Under the pieces are notes generated by a model. The model was not told the DNA's origin. It did not search any database and saw only the letters and a list, made by a program, of their open reading frames with translations. A DNA stretch of 15,217 nt from HGM12669 sp048527645. GTDB taxonomy: Bacteria; Bacillota; Clostridia; Oscillospirales; CAG-272. Position 1 is the stretch's first letter, and every line of letters begins with the position of its first letter. This document shows positions 7,139 through 14,805 of this stretch, piece by piece. The stretch spans positions 1 through 15,217 of the forward strand of contig DBGFNI010000122.1 of the NCBI GenBank assembly GCA_048527645.1, read 5' to 3'. The translations under genes and the position numbers were made by a program.

Positions 7139-7833
7139 CGGATATTTCGACCATGCAGGAGCTGGAAGTGGCGCTGTTTGCGCGGCAGGACTGCGCCTAC
7201 CGTGAGTTTCAGTGCCGCCTGATGCCGACGGTTTCGCCCCGGAGGGTGATCGGCGTGCGCACGCCGCGATTGCGCGCTTTGGCAAAGCAGCTCAGCGGCA
7301 GCACGTTTGCGGAGGCGTTTTTGCAGATGCTGCCGCATGCATATTATGAGGAGGATAATCTGCACGGCTTTCTCATCGCGCGGATACGTTCGTTTGAGCA
7401 GTGCGCGGCGGCGCTGGATCGCTTTTTGCCCTATGTGGACAATTGGGCGACCTGCGACGGCATCAGCCCTGCCGTGTTTCAGGCGCATCGGGCACAGTTG
7501 CTTGATCGGATTGACACATGGCTTTGCGCCACGGACACCTACACGGTTCGTTTCGGCATACGGATGCTGATGAACCATTTTTTGGATGCGGGCTTTTCGG
7601 CGGCATATCCTCGCCGCGTGGCTTCTCTTTGCGGGGACGATTATTATATCAATATGATGATCGCGTGGTATTTTGCAACGGCGCTTGCCAAGCAATATCA
7701 GGCGGTTTTGCCCTTGATGGAGCAGGGGGCGCTGTCGGCGCCGGTGCACAACAAGGCGCTGCAGAAAGCCTGCGAGAGTTATCGCATTGATGCGGGGCAA
7801 AAGAAGTATCTGAAGACGCTGCGGCGCGGGTGA
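7135..7833 (+). CDS. AlkD-like DNA alkylation repair protein (HEAT-repeat glycosylase family)
   Basis: The 232-residue protein belongs to the DNA alkylation repair (AlkD-type) family, built from HEAT-like helical repeats that wrap DNA. Bacillus cereus AlkD removes positively charged bases such as 3- and 7-methylated purines using Trp109, Asp113 and Trp187. Here VDNWATCD supplies Trp104 and Asp108 at the same four-residue spacing, and IAWYF supplies Trp178, so the active-site pattern is kept. The C-terminal HNKALQKACESYRI is also typical of the family. Many shorter members of this family are uncharacterised, so DNA glycosylase activity is inferred. The ATG overlaps the pdp stop by four bases, with GAGGTG eight bases before it, so the two genes share one message and are probably translationally coupled. 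A functional link to pyrimidine salvage is not established. Confidence 0.85.
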   Translation: MTDISTMQELEVALFARQDCAYREFQCRLMPTVSPRRVIGVRTPRLRALAKQLSGSTFAEAFLQMLPHAYYEEDNLHGFLIARIRSFEQCAAALDRFLPYVDNWATCDGISPAVFQAHRAQLLDRIDTWLCATDTYTVRFGIRMLMNHFLDAGFSAAYPRRVASLCGDDYYINMMIAWYFATALAKQYQAVLPLMEQGALSAPVHNKALQKACESYRIDAGQKKYLKTLRRG

Positions 7834-7928
7834 AGGACATATTTTTCACAAGTTTCCTTCCAAAATTCTTAGATTTTTTTCCACGGCAAATTTACACATT
7901 TTTTTGTGCTTTTTTTTCGAAAAAACGA
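7834..7928. other. AT-rich spacer with weak terminator-like signals and a T6-CG-A6 palindrome
   Basis: This gap before the trp promoter is dominated by T-tracts. GAAGGA just after the repair gene can pair with TCCTTC near 7855-7860, and CACA (7895-7898) with TGTG (7905-7908) is followed by eight T residues (7910-7917). Either could be a feeble terminator for the pdp operon; neither is convincing alone. A perfect palindrome, TTTTTTCGAAAAAA (7912-7925), ends three bases before the -35 box. Its A-tract sits where an UP element would bind the RNA polymerase alpha subunits. Confidence 0.45.
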
Positions 7929-7957
7929 TTGACAGATGAAAAACACGGTGCTATAAT
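7929..7957 (+). promoter_or_regulatory. Consensus sigma-A promoter of the trp operon
   Basis: TTGACA (7929-7934), exactly 17 bases, then TATAAT (7952-7957): a perfect match to the vegetative consensus, with A/T tracts just upstream. Transcription should begin near 7964, at the start of the T-box leader. Such a strong promoter fits control by premature termination rather than by weak initiation. Confidence 0.92.
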
Positions 7958-7963
7958 GAAGAA

Positions 7964-8260
7964 AATTAAATCATAAACCGTTGAGACGGAGATAACGGCA
8001 ATGATGCCTTTCCAGAGAGCCCGTGATGCTGAGAGTCGGGCAAGAAACAAGTTGTCAAATGGACCGTTGAGGGTGCAGTGAAATGCGTTTTTGCGCAGAG
8101 TATTCTGCAACGTGCGGCACGCGTCAGTGGCCGGGGATATGTCGGTATCCTGCAAAGCGCACGGATTTTTTTCCGTGAATCCAAGGTGGCACCGCGGATA
8201 AAGTATTTTATTCGTCCTTGATAGAAAGCAGATTTCTGTCAAGGGCGATTTTTCTTTTTC
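7964..8260 (+). ncRNA. T-box riboswitch leader, tryptophan specific
   Basis: The leader senses the charging state of tRNA-Trp and lets transcription continue into trpE when the tRNA is uncharged. Stem I is recognisable by AGAGAG followed by GTGATGCTGAGA in a distal hairpin closed by GCCCG (8019-8023) and CGGGC (8037-8041). Its lower helix pairs AACGG (7994-7998) with CCGTT (8064-8068). The specifier UGG (8060-8062), the Trp codon, is followed by A as is usual. Further stems include GGATA (8135-8139) with TATCC (8146-8150), and CACGGA (8160-8165) with TCCGTG (8172-8177). The conserved T-box AAGGTGGCACCGCGG lies at 8183-8197. Its TGGC can pair with GCCA, matching the G discriminator base expected of tRNA-Trp. 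AAGG (8183-8186) can pair with CCTT (8216-8219), forming the antiterminator. Confidence 0.95.
8213..8259 (+). terminator. T-box regulated intrinsic terminator
   Basis: CGTCCTTGATAGAAA (8213-8227) pairs over 15 positions, including two G-T pairs, with TTTCTGTCAAGGGCG (8233-8247) around a 5-base loop. A T-rich tract follows (8249-8259). Its left arm shares CCTT with the antiterminator, so the two folds exclude each other. A smaller hairpin follows at 8261-8280 (GCAT/ATGC and GCC/GGC with one bulged base); its role is unknown. Confidence 0.93.
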
Positions 8261-8334
8261 GCATTGCCTTTTCGGCATGCAGGCGCGTTCCCTGACGGAA
8301 CCGATCCGAACCATCGTCTTTTGGAGGAAAAACA

Positions 8335-9801
8335 ATGAAAGTATCGCCGAGTTTTCAAGAAATTCAAGCCATTGCAGACAGCGGGGCATACAAGGTTGCG
8401 CCCGTGAGCTGCGAAATTTTGTCGGACATCTGCACGCCCATTGAGGCAATGCGAATTTTGAAGAATGTCTCCTCGCACTGCTACATGCTGGAATCGGTCG
8501 CCGAAAAAGAAAAGTGGGGCAGATATACGTTTCTCGGCTTTGATCCCAAGCTGGAAATCACCTGTATCAACGGGGAAATGAAAATCGGTAATCTCAAGGT
8601 GCACACAGAGCATCCGTCTGACTATATCCGTCAGGTGCTCGCGGACTACAAGAGCCCGCGCCTGGATAATCTGCCCTCCTTCACCGGCGGGTTGGTCGGA
8701 TATTTTGCCTATGATTACATCGGCTACAGCGAGCCTGCGGTACGGTGTGCGGTGCAGGACACCGATGCCTTTAAGGACGTGGATCTGATGCTGTTTGACA
8801 AGGTGATTGCATTTGACCACTTTCGTCAGAAGATCATCCTAATTGTCAACATGTCTCTTGAGGAGCCGCAAAGCGCCTACAACAAAGCGGTGATGGAATT
8901 GCAGCAGCTGTGCGAGCTGTTGCGTCACGGCGCGCAAAAGCGTGAGCCGGGCGGGCACCTGCTGGGAGAGATGGAGCCGCTGTTTGACAAGCCTGCCTAT
9001 TGCGATATGGTGGAGCGGGCAAAGCACCATATCCGTGAGGGCGATATTTTTCAGATCGTGCTGTCCAACCGGTTTTCCGCGCCGTTTGAGGGCAGTCTGC
9101 TCAACACCTATCGGGTTTTGCGCACGGTCAATCCCTCCCCGTATATGTTCTATTTTTCCGGCACGGATGTCGAGGTTGCCGGCGCTTCGCCCGAGACGCT
9201 GGTCAAACTGGAAAACGGCGTGCTGCACACCTTCCCCCTCGCCGGAACCCGCCCCCGCGGCAAGACCGAGGCGGAGGACCGGGCGCTGGAGGAGAACCTG
9301 CTTGCGGATGAAAAGGAGCTCGCCGAGCACAATATGCTGGTTGATCTGGGACGCAACGATCTTGGAAAAATCAGCACATTCGGCAGCGTGGAGGTGGAGA
9401 AATTCCATTCCATCGAGCGGTATTCTCATGTGATGCACATCGGTTCGACCGTTCGAGGGGAACTGAAAGAGGGCTTTGACGCACTGGACGCGATTGAGGC
9501 GGTGCTGCCGGCGGGAACGCTCTCCGGCGCGCCGAAAATCCGGGCGTGCCAGTTGATCGGCGCGTTGGAAAACAACAAGCGCGGCATCTACGGCGGGGCA
9601 ATCGGCTACATTGATTTCACGGGGAACATGGACACCTGCATTGCAATCCGCATCGCATATCAGAAGAACGGAAAAGTGTTTGTCCGCAGCGGTGCGGGAA
9701 TCGTTGCCGATTCCGTCCCCGAAAAAGAGTATGAGGAATGTATCAACAAGGCAAAAGCGGTTGTGAGTGCATTGCATCTGGCACAGGAGGCAGACGTATG
9801 A
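8335..9801 (+). CDS. trpE: Anthranilate synthase component I
   Basis: TrpE makes anthranilate from chorismate using ammonia passed from TrpG, the first committed step of tryptophan synthesis. The 488-residue protein has an N-terminal domain with the feedback-site motif LES (52-54) and GRYTFLGFDP (62-71), and a chorismate-binding domain with NPSPYMFY (266-273), PLAGTRPRG (301-309), DLGRND (337-342), AGTLSGAPK (393-401) and RSGAGIVADS (451-460). The LES and NPSPYM elements suggest the enzyme is inhibited by tryptophan, as in well-studied relatives. GGAGG lies seven bases before the ATG, about 75 bases after the T-box terminator. Position first behind a Trp T-box, plus adjacent trpG, separates it from PabB and MenF/EntC-type relatives. 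The stop overlaps the trpG start as ATGA. Confidence 0.98.
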   Translation: MKVSPSFQEIQAIADSGAYKVAPVSCEILSDICTPIEAMRILKNVSSHCYMLESVAEKEKWGRYTFLGFDPKLEITCINGEMKIGNLKVHTEHPSDYIRQVLADYKSPRLDNLPSFTGGLVGYFAYDYIGYSEPAVRCAVQDTDAFKDVDLMLFDKVIAFDHFRQKIILIVNMSLEEPQSAYNKAVMELQQLCELLRHGAQKREPGGHLLGEMEPLFDKPAYCDMVERAKHHIREGDIFQIVLSNRFSAPFEGSLLNTYRVLRTVNPSPYMFYFSGTDVEVAGASPETLVKLENGVLHTFPLAGTRPRGKTEAEDRALEENLLADEKELAEHNMLVDLGRNDLGKISTFGSVEVEKFHSIERYSHVMHIGSTVRGELKEGFDALDAIEAVLPAGTLSGAPKIRACQLIGALENNKRGIYGGAIGYIDFTGNMDTCIAIRIAYQKNGKVFVRSGAGIVADSVPEKEYEECINKAKAVVSALHLAQEADV

Positions 9802-10373
9802 TCTTACTGATTGATAACTATGACAGTTTTTCTTATAATCTGTATCAGCTGATCGGAGAAATCGAGCCGGACATCCGCGTGATCCGCAATGATGAAATGA
9901 CGGTGCAGCAGATTGGGGCGCTCGGCGCAGACCGCATCATTCTCTCACCCGGACCCGGCAGACCGGAGGACGCCGGCGTCATTGTTGACGTGGTGCGAGA
10001 GCTGGGCAGAGATACGCCGATTCTCGGCGTTTGTCTGGGACACCAGGCGATCTGCATGGCCTTTGGCGCGACGATCACTTATGCGCGCGAGCTGATGCAC
10101 GGCAAGCAATCGGTCACGGCGTTTGACCCCGGCTGTCCGTTGTTCGCCGGCTGTCCCGCGTCCGCTCCCGTCGCGCGTTATCACTCGCTTGCGGCAGATG
10201 CGGAAACAATTCCCGAGGATTTGAAAATCACCGCACGCACAACAGACGGCGAGGTGATGGCGGTGCAGCACTGTGAATATCCGATTTTCGGTTTGCAGTT
10301 CCATCCGGAATCCATTATGACGCCTGACGGTAAAATCATGCTGAAGAATTTTATAAAGGAGATAGAAAAATGA
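9798..10373 (+). CDS. trpG: Anthranilate synthase component II (glutamine amidotransferase)
   Basis: TrpG releases ammonia from glutamine for TrpE. The 191-residue class I amidotransferase has the opening MILLIDNYDSFSYNL, the oxyanion-loop segment SPGPGRPEDAG (50-60), nucleophile Cys79 in GVCLGHQA (77-84), and His169 and Glu171 in FHPES. The frame is open 20 codons further upstream, but the family begins at this ATG, which has GGAGG seven bases before it and forms an ATGA with the trpE stop. It is a stand-alone subunit, not fused to TrpE or TrpD. In some bacteria one such subunit also serves PabB; the window cannot tell whether that is so here. Its end overlaps trpD by four bases. Confidence 0.97.
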   Translation: MILLIDNYDSFSYNLYQLIGEIEPDIRVIRNDEMTVQQIGALGADRIILSPGPGRPEDAGVIVDVVRELGRDTPILGVCLGHQAICMAFGATITYARELMHGKQSVTAFDPGCPLFAGCPASAPVARYHSLAADAETIPEDLKITARTTDGEVMAVQHCEYPIFGLQFHPESIMTPDGKIMLKNFIKEIEK

Positions 10374-11401
10374 TTAAAGAAGCCATTGTGAAAATCGTGA
10401 ACAAACAGGACTTGACCTATGACGAAGCATACTCCGTGATGAACGAAATCATGAGTGGGCAGACCAGCCCGACACAGAACGCGGCATTTCTGGCATCGCT
10501 CTCGACCAAGAGTGCGCGAGCGGAGACAACAGAAGAAATCGCCGGGTGCGCTGCTGCGATGCGCGACCATGCCACACGGGTGCAGACCGATTTCGATCTG
10601 TTTGAAATCGTCGGAACCGGCGGGGATAACGCGCACAGCTTCAACATTTCCACCACCTCCGCGCTGGTTGCAGCGGCAGGCGGGATGAAGGTTGCCAAGC
10701 ACGGCAACCGCGCGGCATCCTCTCAGTGCGGAACCGCAGACTGCCTGGAGGCGCTGGGCGTCAACATCGACCAAAGCCCCCAAATGTGCCAAAAGCTGCT
10801 GGAGCAGGTCGGAATGTGCTTTTTCTTCGCGCAGAAGTATCACACTTCGATGAAATATGTGGGTGCGATCCGGCGGGAGCTGGGCTTCCGCACGGTGTTC
10901 AATATTCTCGGACCGCTCACCAATCCCGGCAGTCCGAGCATGCAGCTACTGGGCGTATACGATGAATATCTGGTGCAGCCGCTGGCACAGGTCCTGATCA
11001 GTCTTGGCGTGAAGCGCGGCATGGTTGTTTACGGTCAGGACAAATTGGATGAGATTTCGATGAGCGCGCCGACCACGGTGTGCGAATTTCAGGACGGTTG
11101 GTTCAAATCCTATGTGATCACGCCGGAGGACTTCGGACTGACGCGCTGCGAAAAGGCTGATCTGGTCGGCGGAACGCCCGCGGAAAACGCCGCCATCACA
11201 CGCGCGATTCTCAACGGGGAGCGCGGCGCAAAGCGTGACGCGGTGCTGATGAACGCGGGTGCGGCGCTGTACATCGGCGGGAAGGCACAAAGCATGCGCG
11301 ACGGCGTTGCCCGCGCCGCGGAGTTGATTGATTCCGGCGCGGCGAAAGAAACGCTTGCACGCTTCATTGCATTGAGCAACACCCCGGAGGAAACGGTATG
11401 A
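10370..11401 (+). CDS. trpD: Anthranilate phosphoribosyltransferase
   Basis: TrpD joins anthranilate to the phosphoribosyl group of PRPP, giving phosphoribosylanthranilate, the second step of the pathway. The 343-residue protein shows the expected order: a small helical N-terminal domain; the PRPP/pyrophosphate loop GTGGD (82-86) followed by NIST; KHGNRAASSQCGTADCLEALG (starting at 110), where SS and the following segment bind PRPP and metal; and RTVFNILGPLTNP (174-186). The length is normal. An AAGGAG site lies upstream of the ATG, which overlaps the trpG stop. Nucleoside phosphorylases of the Pdp type share this fold, but the GTGGD and KHGNR motifs and the operon position settle the assignment. 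Confidence 0.98.
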   Translation: MIKEAIVKIVNKQDLTYDEAYSVMNEIMSGQTSPTQNAAFLASLSTKSARAETTEEIAGCAAAMRDHATRVQTDFDLFEIVGTGGDNAHSFNISTTSALVAAAGGMKVAKHGNRAASSQCGTADCLEALGVNIDQSPQMCQKLLEQVGMCFFFAQKYHTSMKYVGAIRRELGFRTVFNILGPLTNPGSPSMQLLGVYDEYLVQPLAQVLISLGVKRGMVVYGQDKLDEISMSAPTTVCEFQDGWFKSYVITPEDFGLTRCEKADLVGGTPAENAAITRAILNGERGAKRDAVLMNAGAALYIGGKAQSMRDGVARAAELIDSGAAKETLARFIALSNTPEETV

Positions 11402-12180
11402 CCATTTTGGAGCAGCTTGCTGCGCATGCAGCAGAGCGCGTGGCACATGCCAAGGAGCAGACGCCTCTTGCAGTGGTGCGTCGGCGTGCACTTGATGCGC
11501 CGAAGGGCGACTTTTCGTTTGAAAAAGCGCTGCAAAAGCCGGGAATCTCCTTTATTTGCGAGTGCAAAAAGGCGTCCCCGTCAAAGGGGTTGATCGCGCC
11601 GGATTTTGACTATCTGCGCATCGCAAAGGAATATGAGGCGGCGGGCGCGGACTGTATCTCGGTGCTGACGGAGCCGAAGTGGTTTCTGGGAGCAGACGCA
11701 TATCTGCAAAAAATTGCACACGCGGTCTCGCTGCCGTGCCTGCGCAAGGATTTTACGGTGGATGCGTATATGATCTATGAGGCGAAGCTGCTCGGTGCCG
11801 CGGCGGTGCTGCTGATTTGCTCACTGCTTTCCGGGGAACAGATCAGAGAATACATCGGCATCTGCGATCAGCTCGGTATTTCGGCGCTGGTGGAGGCGCA
11901 CGACGAAAAAGAGGTTACAGCAGCGTTGGAGGCGGGCGCGCGGATCATCGGCGTGAACAACCGAAACCTGAAGGATTTTTCCGTCAACACGGATAACAGC
12001 CGCACACTGCGTACTTTGGTTCCGCATTCTGTTGTGTTTGTGTCGGAAAGCGGCGTTCAAAGTGCGCAGGATGTGGCACAGTTGCGCGAGATCGGCGCGG
12101 ACGCGGTGCTGATCGGGGAGACGCTGATGCGTGCACAGGACAAAAAAGAGAAGCTCGCAGAACTGCGGGGGACGGTATGA
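11398..12180 (+). CDS. trpC: Indole-3-glycerol-phosphate synthase
   Basis: TrpC closes the indole ring, turning CdRP into indole-3-glycerol phosphate with loss of CO2 and water. The 260-residue (beta/alpha)8 barrel keeps the catalytic and binding residues of the family: Glu55 and Lys57 in ECKKASPSKG (55-64), Lys117 in LRKDF, Glu166 in VEAHDE, Asn188 in GVNNRNL, and Ser218 in SESG. IGETLM near the C-terminus gives the phosphate-binding end. GGAGG precedes the ATG, which overlaps the trpD stop by four bases, and the gene ends in the same type of overlap with trpF. It is a single-function enzyme, not the TrpC-TrpF fusion found in enteric bacteria. Confidence 0.98.
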   Translation: MTILEQLAAHAAERVAHAKEQTPLAVVRRRALDAPKGDFSFEKALQKPGISFICECKKASPSKGLIAPDFDYLRIAKEYEAAGADCISVLTEPKWFLGADAYLQKIAHAVSLPCLRKDFTVDAYMIYEAKLLGAAAVLLICSLLSGEQIREYIGICDQLGISALVEAHDEKEVTAALEAGARIIGVNNRNLKDFSVNTDNSRTLRTLVPHSVVFVSESGVQSAQDVAQLREIGADAVLIGETLMRAQDKKEKLAELRGTV

Positions 12181-12809
12181 CAAAAGTGAAATTCTGCGGC
12201 TTACGCCGCATGTGTGACATCTCGGCGGCAAATGCGCTGCGGCCGGACTATATCGGCTTCGTCTTTGCGCCGAAGAGCCGGAGATATGTTTGCGTTCAGC
12301 AAGCTCAGCGCTTGCGGGCGCAGCTGCGGCGGGAGATATGCGCGGTGGGCGTGTTTGTCAACGAAGCGCCGAAAACCGTCGCACAGCTGCTGAACAGCGG
12401 CGTGATCGACATGGCGCAGCTCCACGGCGCGGAGGATGCGGCGTATCTGTGCACATTGCGTGCCATGACACAAAAGCCGTTGATTCAGGCGTTTTTGGTG
12501 CGAACAGAGCAAGATATTATCGCGGCACAGAACAGCGCAGCAGATTATGTGCTGCTGGATTCCGGCTGCGGCAGCGGCAAAGCGTTTGATTGGGGGCTGC
12601 TGCGGCAGATGAGCCGACCGTATTTTCTCGCGGGCGGGCTGTCTGCGAGCAATGTCGGAGAGGCGCTCTGTATGCTGCATCCGTTTGCGGTGGACGTCAG
12701 TTCCGGCATTGAAACGGATGGCTGTAAGGATATGGAAAAAATGAGTGAGTTTATCCGTGCCGTGCGCGGCGCGGATTCCCGGCCGGACCGGGCGGAAAGG
12801 AAAGAATAA
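12177..12809 (+). CDS. trpF: Phosphoribosylanthranilate isomerase
   Basis: TrpF isomerises phosphoribosylanthranilate to CdRP, the step between TrpD and TrpC. The 210-residue barrel has the catalytic cysteine at Cys7 in KFCGLR, the general-acid aspartate at Asp128 in LLDSG, and the phosphate-binding segments GSGKAFDW (132-139), LAGGL (151-155) and DVSSGIETDG (173-182). FAPKSRRYV near residue 30 is also typical. The ribosome binding site is weak, a run of G residues inside trpC, so expression probably depends on translational coupling through the ATGA overlap with trpC. The last ten residues are highly charged and look like a loose extension. One base separates its stop from trpB. Confidence 0.96.
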   Translation: MTKVKFCGLRRMCDISAANALRPDYIGFVFAPKSRRYVCVQQAQRLRAQLRREICAVGVFVNEAPKTVAQLLNSGVIDMAQLHGAEDAAYLCTLRAMTQKPLIQAFLVRTEQDIIAAQNSAADYVLLDSGCGSGKAFDWGLLRQMSRPYFLAGGLSASNVGEALCMLHPFAVDVSSGIETDGCKDMEKMSEFIRAVRGADSRPDRAERKE

Positions 12810-12810
12810 C

Positions 12811-14001
12811 ATGACAAATCGTAACGGACGCTTCGGTATTCACGGCGGTCAGTATATTCCTGAAACGCTGATGAACGCGGTGATCGAGCTGGAACAAGCC
12901 TATCAGCATTACAAGGATGACCCCGAATTTCTGTCGGAACTAAACGAATTGTTCAACGAATACGCCGGCAGACCCTCCAGGCTGTATGAGGCAAAGAAGA
13001 TGACTGCGGATCTTGGCGGCGCGAAAATCTATCTGAAAAGAGAGGATTTGAATCACACCGGCGCGCACAAGATCAACAATGTGCTCGGACAGGCGCTGCT
13101 GGCAAAGAAAATGGGAAAAACCCGGCTGATCGCCGAGACGGGCGCGGGACAGCACGGCGTTGCCACGGCGACCGCTGCGGCGCTGTTCGGCATGGAGTGC
13201 GTGGTGTTTATGGGAGAGGAGGACACGGTGCGGCAGGCGCTCAATGTCTACCGTATGCGCTTGCTGGGGGCTGAGGTTGTGCCGGTCAAGACGGGGACAG
13301 CGACGCTCAAGGACGCGGTTTCGGAGGCAATGCGGGAGTGGACCAGCCGCATCGAAGACACTCATTATTGTCTCGGCTCTGTGATGGGGCCGCATCCGTT
13401 CCCGACGATTGTGCGGGACTTCCAGTCTGTAATTTCCCGGGAAATCAAAGAGCAGCTGCTGCAAAAAGAGGGCAGGCTGCCCGACGCGGTGATCGCCTGC
13501 GTCGGCGGCGGCTCAAACGCCATCGGCAGCTTCTATCATTTCATTGATGACAAATCGGTGCGTCTGATCGGCTGTGAGGCGGCAGGACGCGGCATTGACA
13601 CCTTTGAGACTGCCGCAACGGTCAACACGGGAAAGCTCGGCATTTTTCACGGGATGAAATCCTATTTCTGCCAGGATGCATACGGGCAGATCGCGCCGGT
13701 GTATTCCATTTCCGCCGGGCTGGACTATCCCGGCATCGGGCCGGAGCATGCGTATCTGCATGATATCGGCCGTGCGGAATATGTACCGGTGACGGATGAG
13801 CAGGCCGTGCAGGCGTTTGAATATCTGGCAAAAACCGAGGGCATTATCCCCGCGATAGAATCGGCGCATGCAGTCGCGCACGCGATGCAAATCGCGCCGA
13901 CGATGAAAAAAGACCAGATTGTTGTGATCACGATTTCCGGCAGAGGGGACAAGGACTGTGCGGCGATCGCCCGTTACAGAGGGGAGGATATCCATGAGTA
14001 A
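12811..14001 (+). CDS. trpB: Tryptophan synthase beta chain
   Basis: TrpB joins indole with L-serine to give L-tryptophan, using pyridoxal phosphate. The 396-residue protein carries LNHTGAHKINN (80-90) with the cofactor-binding Lys87, the catalytic Glu109 in ETGAGQHG, and the phosphate-binding loop VGGGSNA (231-237). HGGQYIPETL near the start and the overall form mark it as the classic TrpB1 type that partners TrpA, not the stand-alone TrpB2. The frame is open 22 codons further upstream, inside trpF, but the family start and a GGAAAGGAAAG site just before 12811 support this ATG. Its end overlaps trpA by eight bases. Confidence 0.98.
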   Translation: MTNRNGRFGIHGGQYIPETLMNAVIELEQAYQHYKDDPEFLSELNELFNEYAGRPSRLYEAKKMTADLGGAKIYLKREDLNHTGAHKINNVLGQALLAKKMGKTRLIAETGAGQHGVATATAAALFGMECVVFMGEEDTVRQALNVYRMRLLGAEVVPVKTGTATLKDAVSEAMREWTSRIEDTHYCLGSVMGPHPFPTIVRDFQSVISREIKEQLLQKEGRLPDAVIACVGGGSNAIGSFYHFIDDKSVRLIGCEAAGRGIDTFETAATVNTGKLGIFHGMKSYFCQDAYGQIAPVYSISAGLDYPGIGPEHAYLHDIGRAEYVPVTDEQAVQAFEYLAKTEGIIPAIESAHAVAHAMQIAPTMKKDQIVVITISGRGDKDCAAIARYRGEDIHE

Positions 14002-14770
14002 TATTGCATCGGCATTTCAAAACGGAAAGGCGTTTATCGCTTTTGTGACCTGCGGCGACCCTGATCTCGAGACAACTGCCGCGGCGGTTCGCGCCGCCGT
14101 GGAAAACGGCGCGGATTTGATTGAACTGGGCATTCCGTTTTCCGATCCGACCGCGGAGGGGCCTGTGATTCAGGGGGCAAATCTTCGCGCGCTGAAAGGC
14201 GGCGTGACAACCGACCGCATCTTTGACTTTGTCCGGCAGCTGCGCAGTGATGTGACGGTGCCGATGGTGTTTATGACCTATGCGAATGTTGTTTTTTCCT
14301 ATGGCGCAGACCGCTTTATCTCCACCTGTCGTGAGATCGGCATCGACGGCTTGATTCTGCCTGATCTTCCGTTTGAGGAAAAAGAGGAGTTTTTGCCGTA
14401 TTGCACCGAATACGGCGTCGATCTAATCTCGCTGATCGCGCCCACTTCGGAAAACCGCATTGCGATGATCGCAAAGGAGGCAACGGGCTTTTTGTATCTG
14501 GTTTCCAGCCTCGGCGTCACCGGAACCAGAAGTGAGATCAAAACAGATCTTGCCTCAATTATGCAGGTTGTGCGCGAGAACACCTCTCTGCCGTGCGCAA
14601 TTGGCTTCGGCATTTCCACCCCGGAGCAGGCTCGGAAGATGGCGGCGATCTCCGACGGCGCAATTGTCGGTTCTGCCATTGTCAAAATCCTGGAAAAATA
14701 CGGAAAAGAGGCGCCGCGCTATGTCGGAGAATATGTCAAGTCGATGAAGGACGCGCTGCGCGGGCTGTGA
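13994..14770 (+). CDS. trpA: Tryptophan synthase alpha chain
   Basis: TrpA cleaves indole-3-glycerol phosphate and channels indole to TrpB. The 258-residue barrel has the catalytic Glu44 in LIELGIPFSDP (42-52), equivalent to Glu49 of the enteric enzyme. The aspartate known as Asp60 there is Glu55 here (DPTAEGP rather than DPLADGP), a conservative change that I believe is common among Clostridia, so the enzyme is expected to be active. LVSSLGVTGTR and the GFGISTPEQ segment mark the phosphate-binding end. A longer in-frame start at 13958 was set aside because GGGGAGG lies just upstream of 13994, which also matches the family N-terminus. It is the last trp gene; no convincing intrinsic terminator follows. 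Confidence 0.97.
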   Translation: MSNIASAFQNGKAFIAFVTCGDPDLETTAAAVRAAVENGADLIELGIPFSDPTAEGPVIQGANLRALKGGVTTDRIFDFVRQLRSDVTVPMVFMTYANVVFSYGADRFISTCREIGIDGLILPDLPFEEKEEFLPYCTEYGVDLISLIAPTSENRIAMIAKEATGFLYLVSSLGVTGTRSEIKTDLASIMQVVRENTSLPCAIGFGISTPEQARKMAAISDGAIVGSAIVKILEKYGKEAPRYVGEYVKSMKDALRGL

Positions 14771-14773
14771 GAC

Positions 14774-14805
14774 GGTAAAATTTTGACAAAAAAATTCGAT
14801 TTACC
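14774..14805. other. AT-rich inverted repeat after trpA
   Basis: GGTAA (14774-14778) can pair with TTACC (14801-14805), and AATTTT (14779-14784) with AAAATT (14791-14796), with four unpaired bases on one side. The stem is mostly A-U and no T-run follows, so it is at best a poor terminator for the trp operon. A second TTGACA (14783-14788) stands 17 bases before TATTGA (14806-14811), a weaker promoter possibility overlapping the strong one. Confidence 0.4.

Noticed and set aside
7895..7917. A firm terminator for the pdp operon
   Set aside because: The stem is only four base pairs despite the T-run, so it was kept only as a weak signal in the spacer description.
7892..8449. A 185-codon minus-strand open frame across the trp leader
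   Set aside because: It covers the promoter, T-box and terminator, has no family resemblance, and runs into trpE. It is an antisense shadow.
8839..9777. A 312-codon minus-strand frame inside trpE
   Set aside because: It is a long antisense frame typical of GC-rich third positions; trpE on the + strand is beyond doubt.
14774..14805. A firm rho-independent terminator for the trp operon
   Set aside because: The stem is almost all A-U, has an asymmetric bulge and is not followed by T residues.
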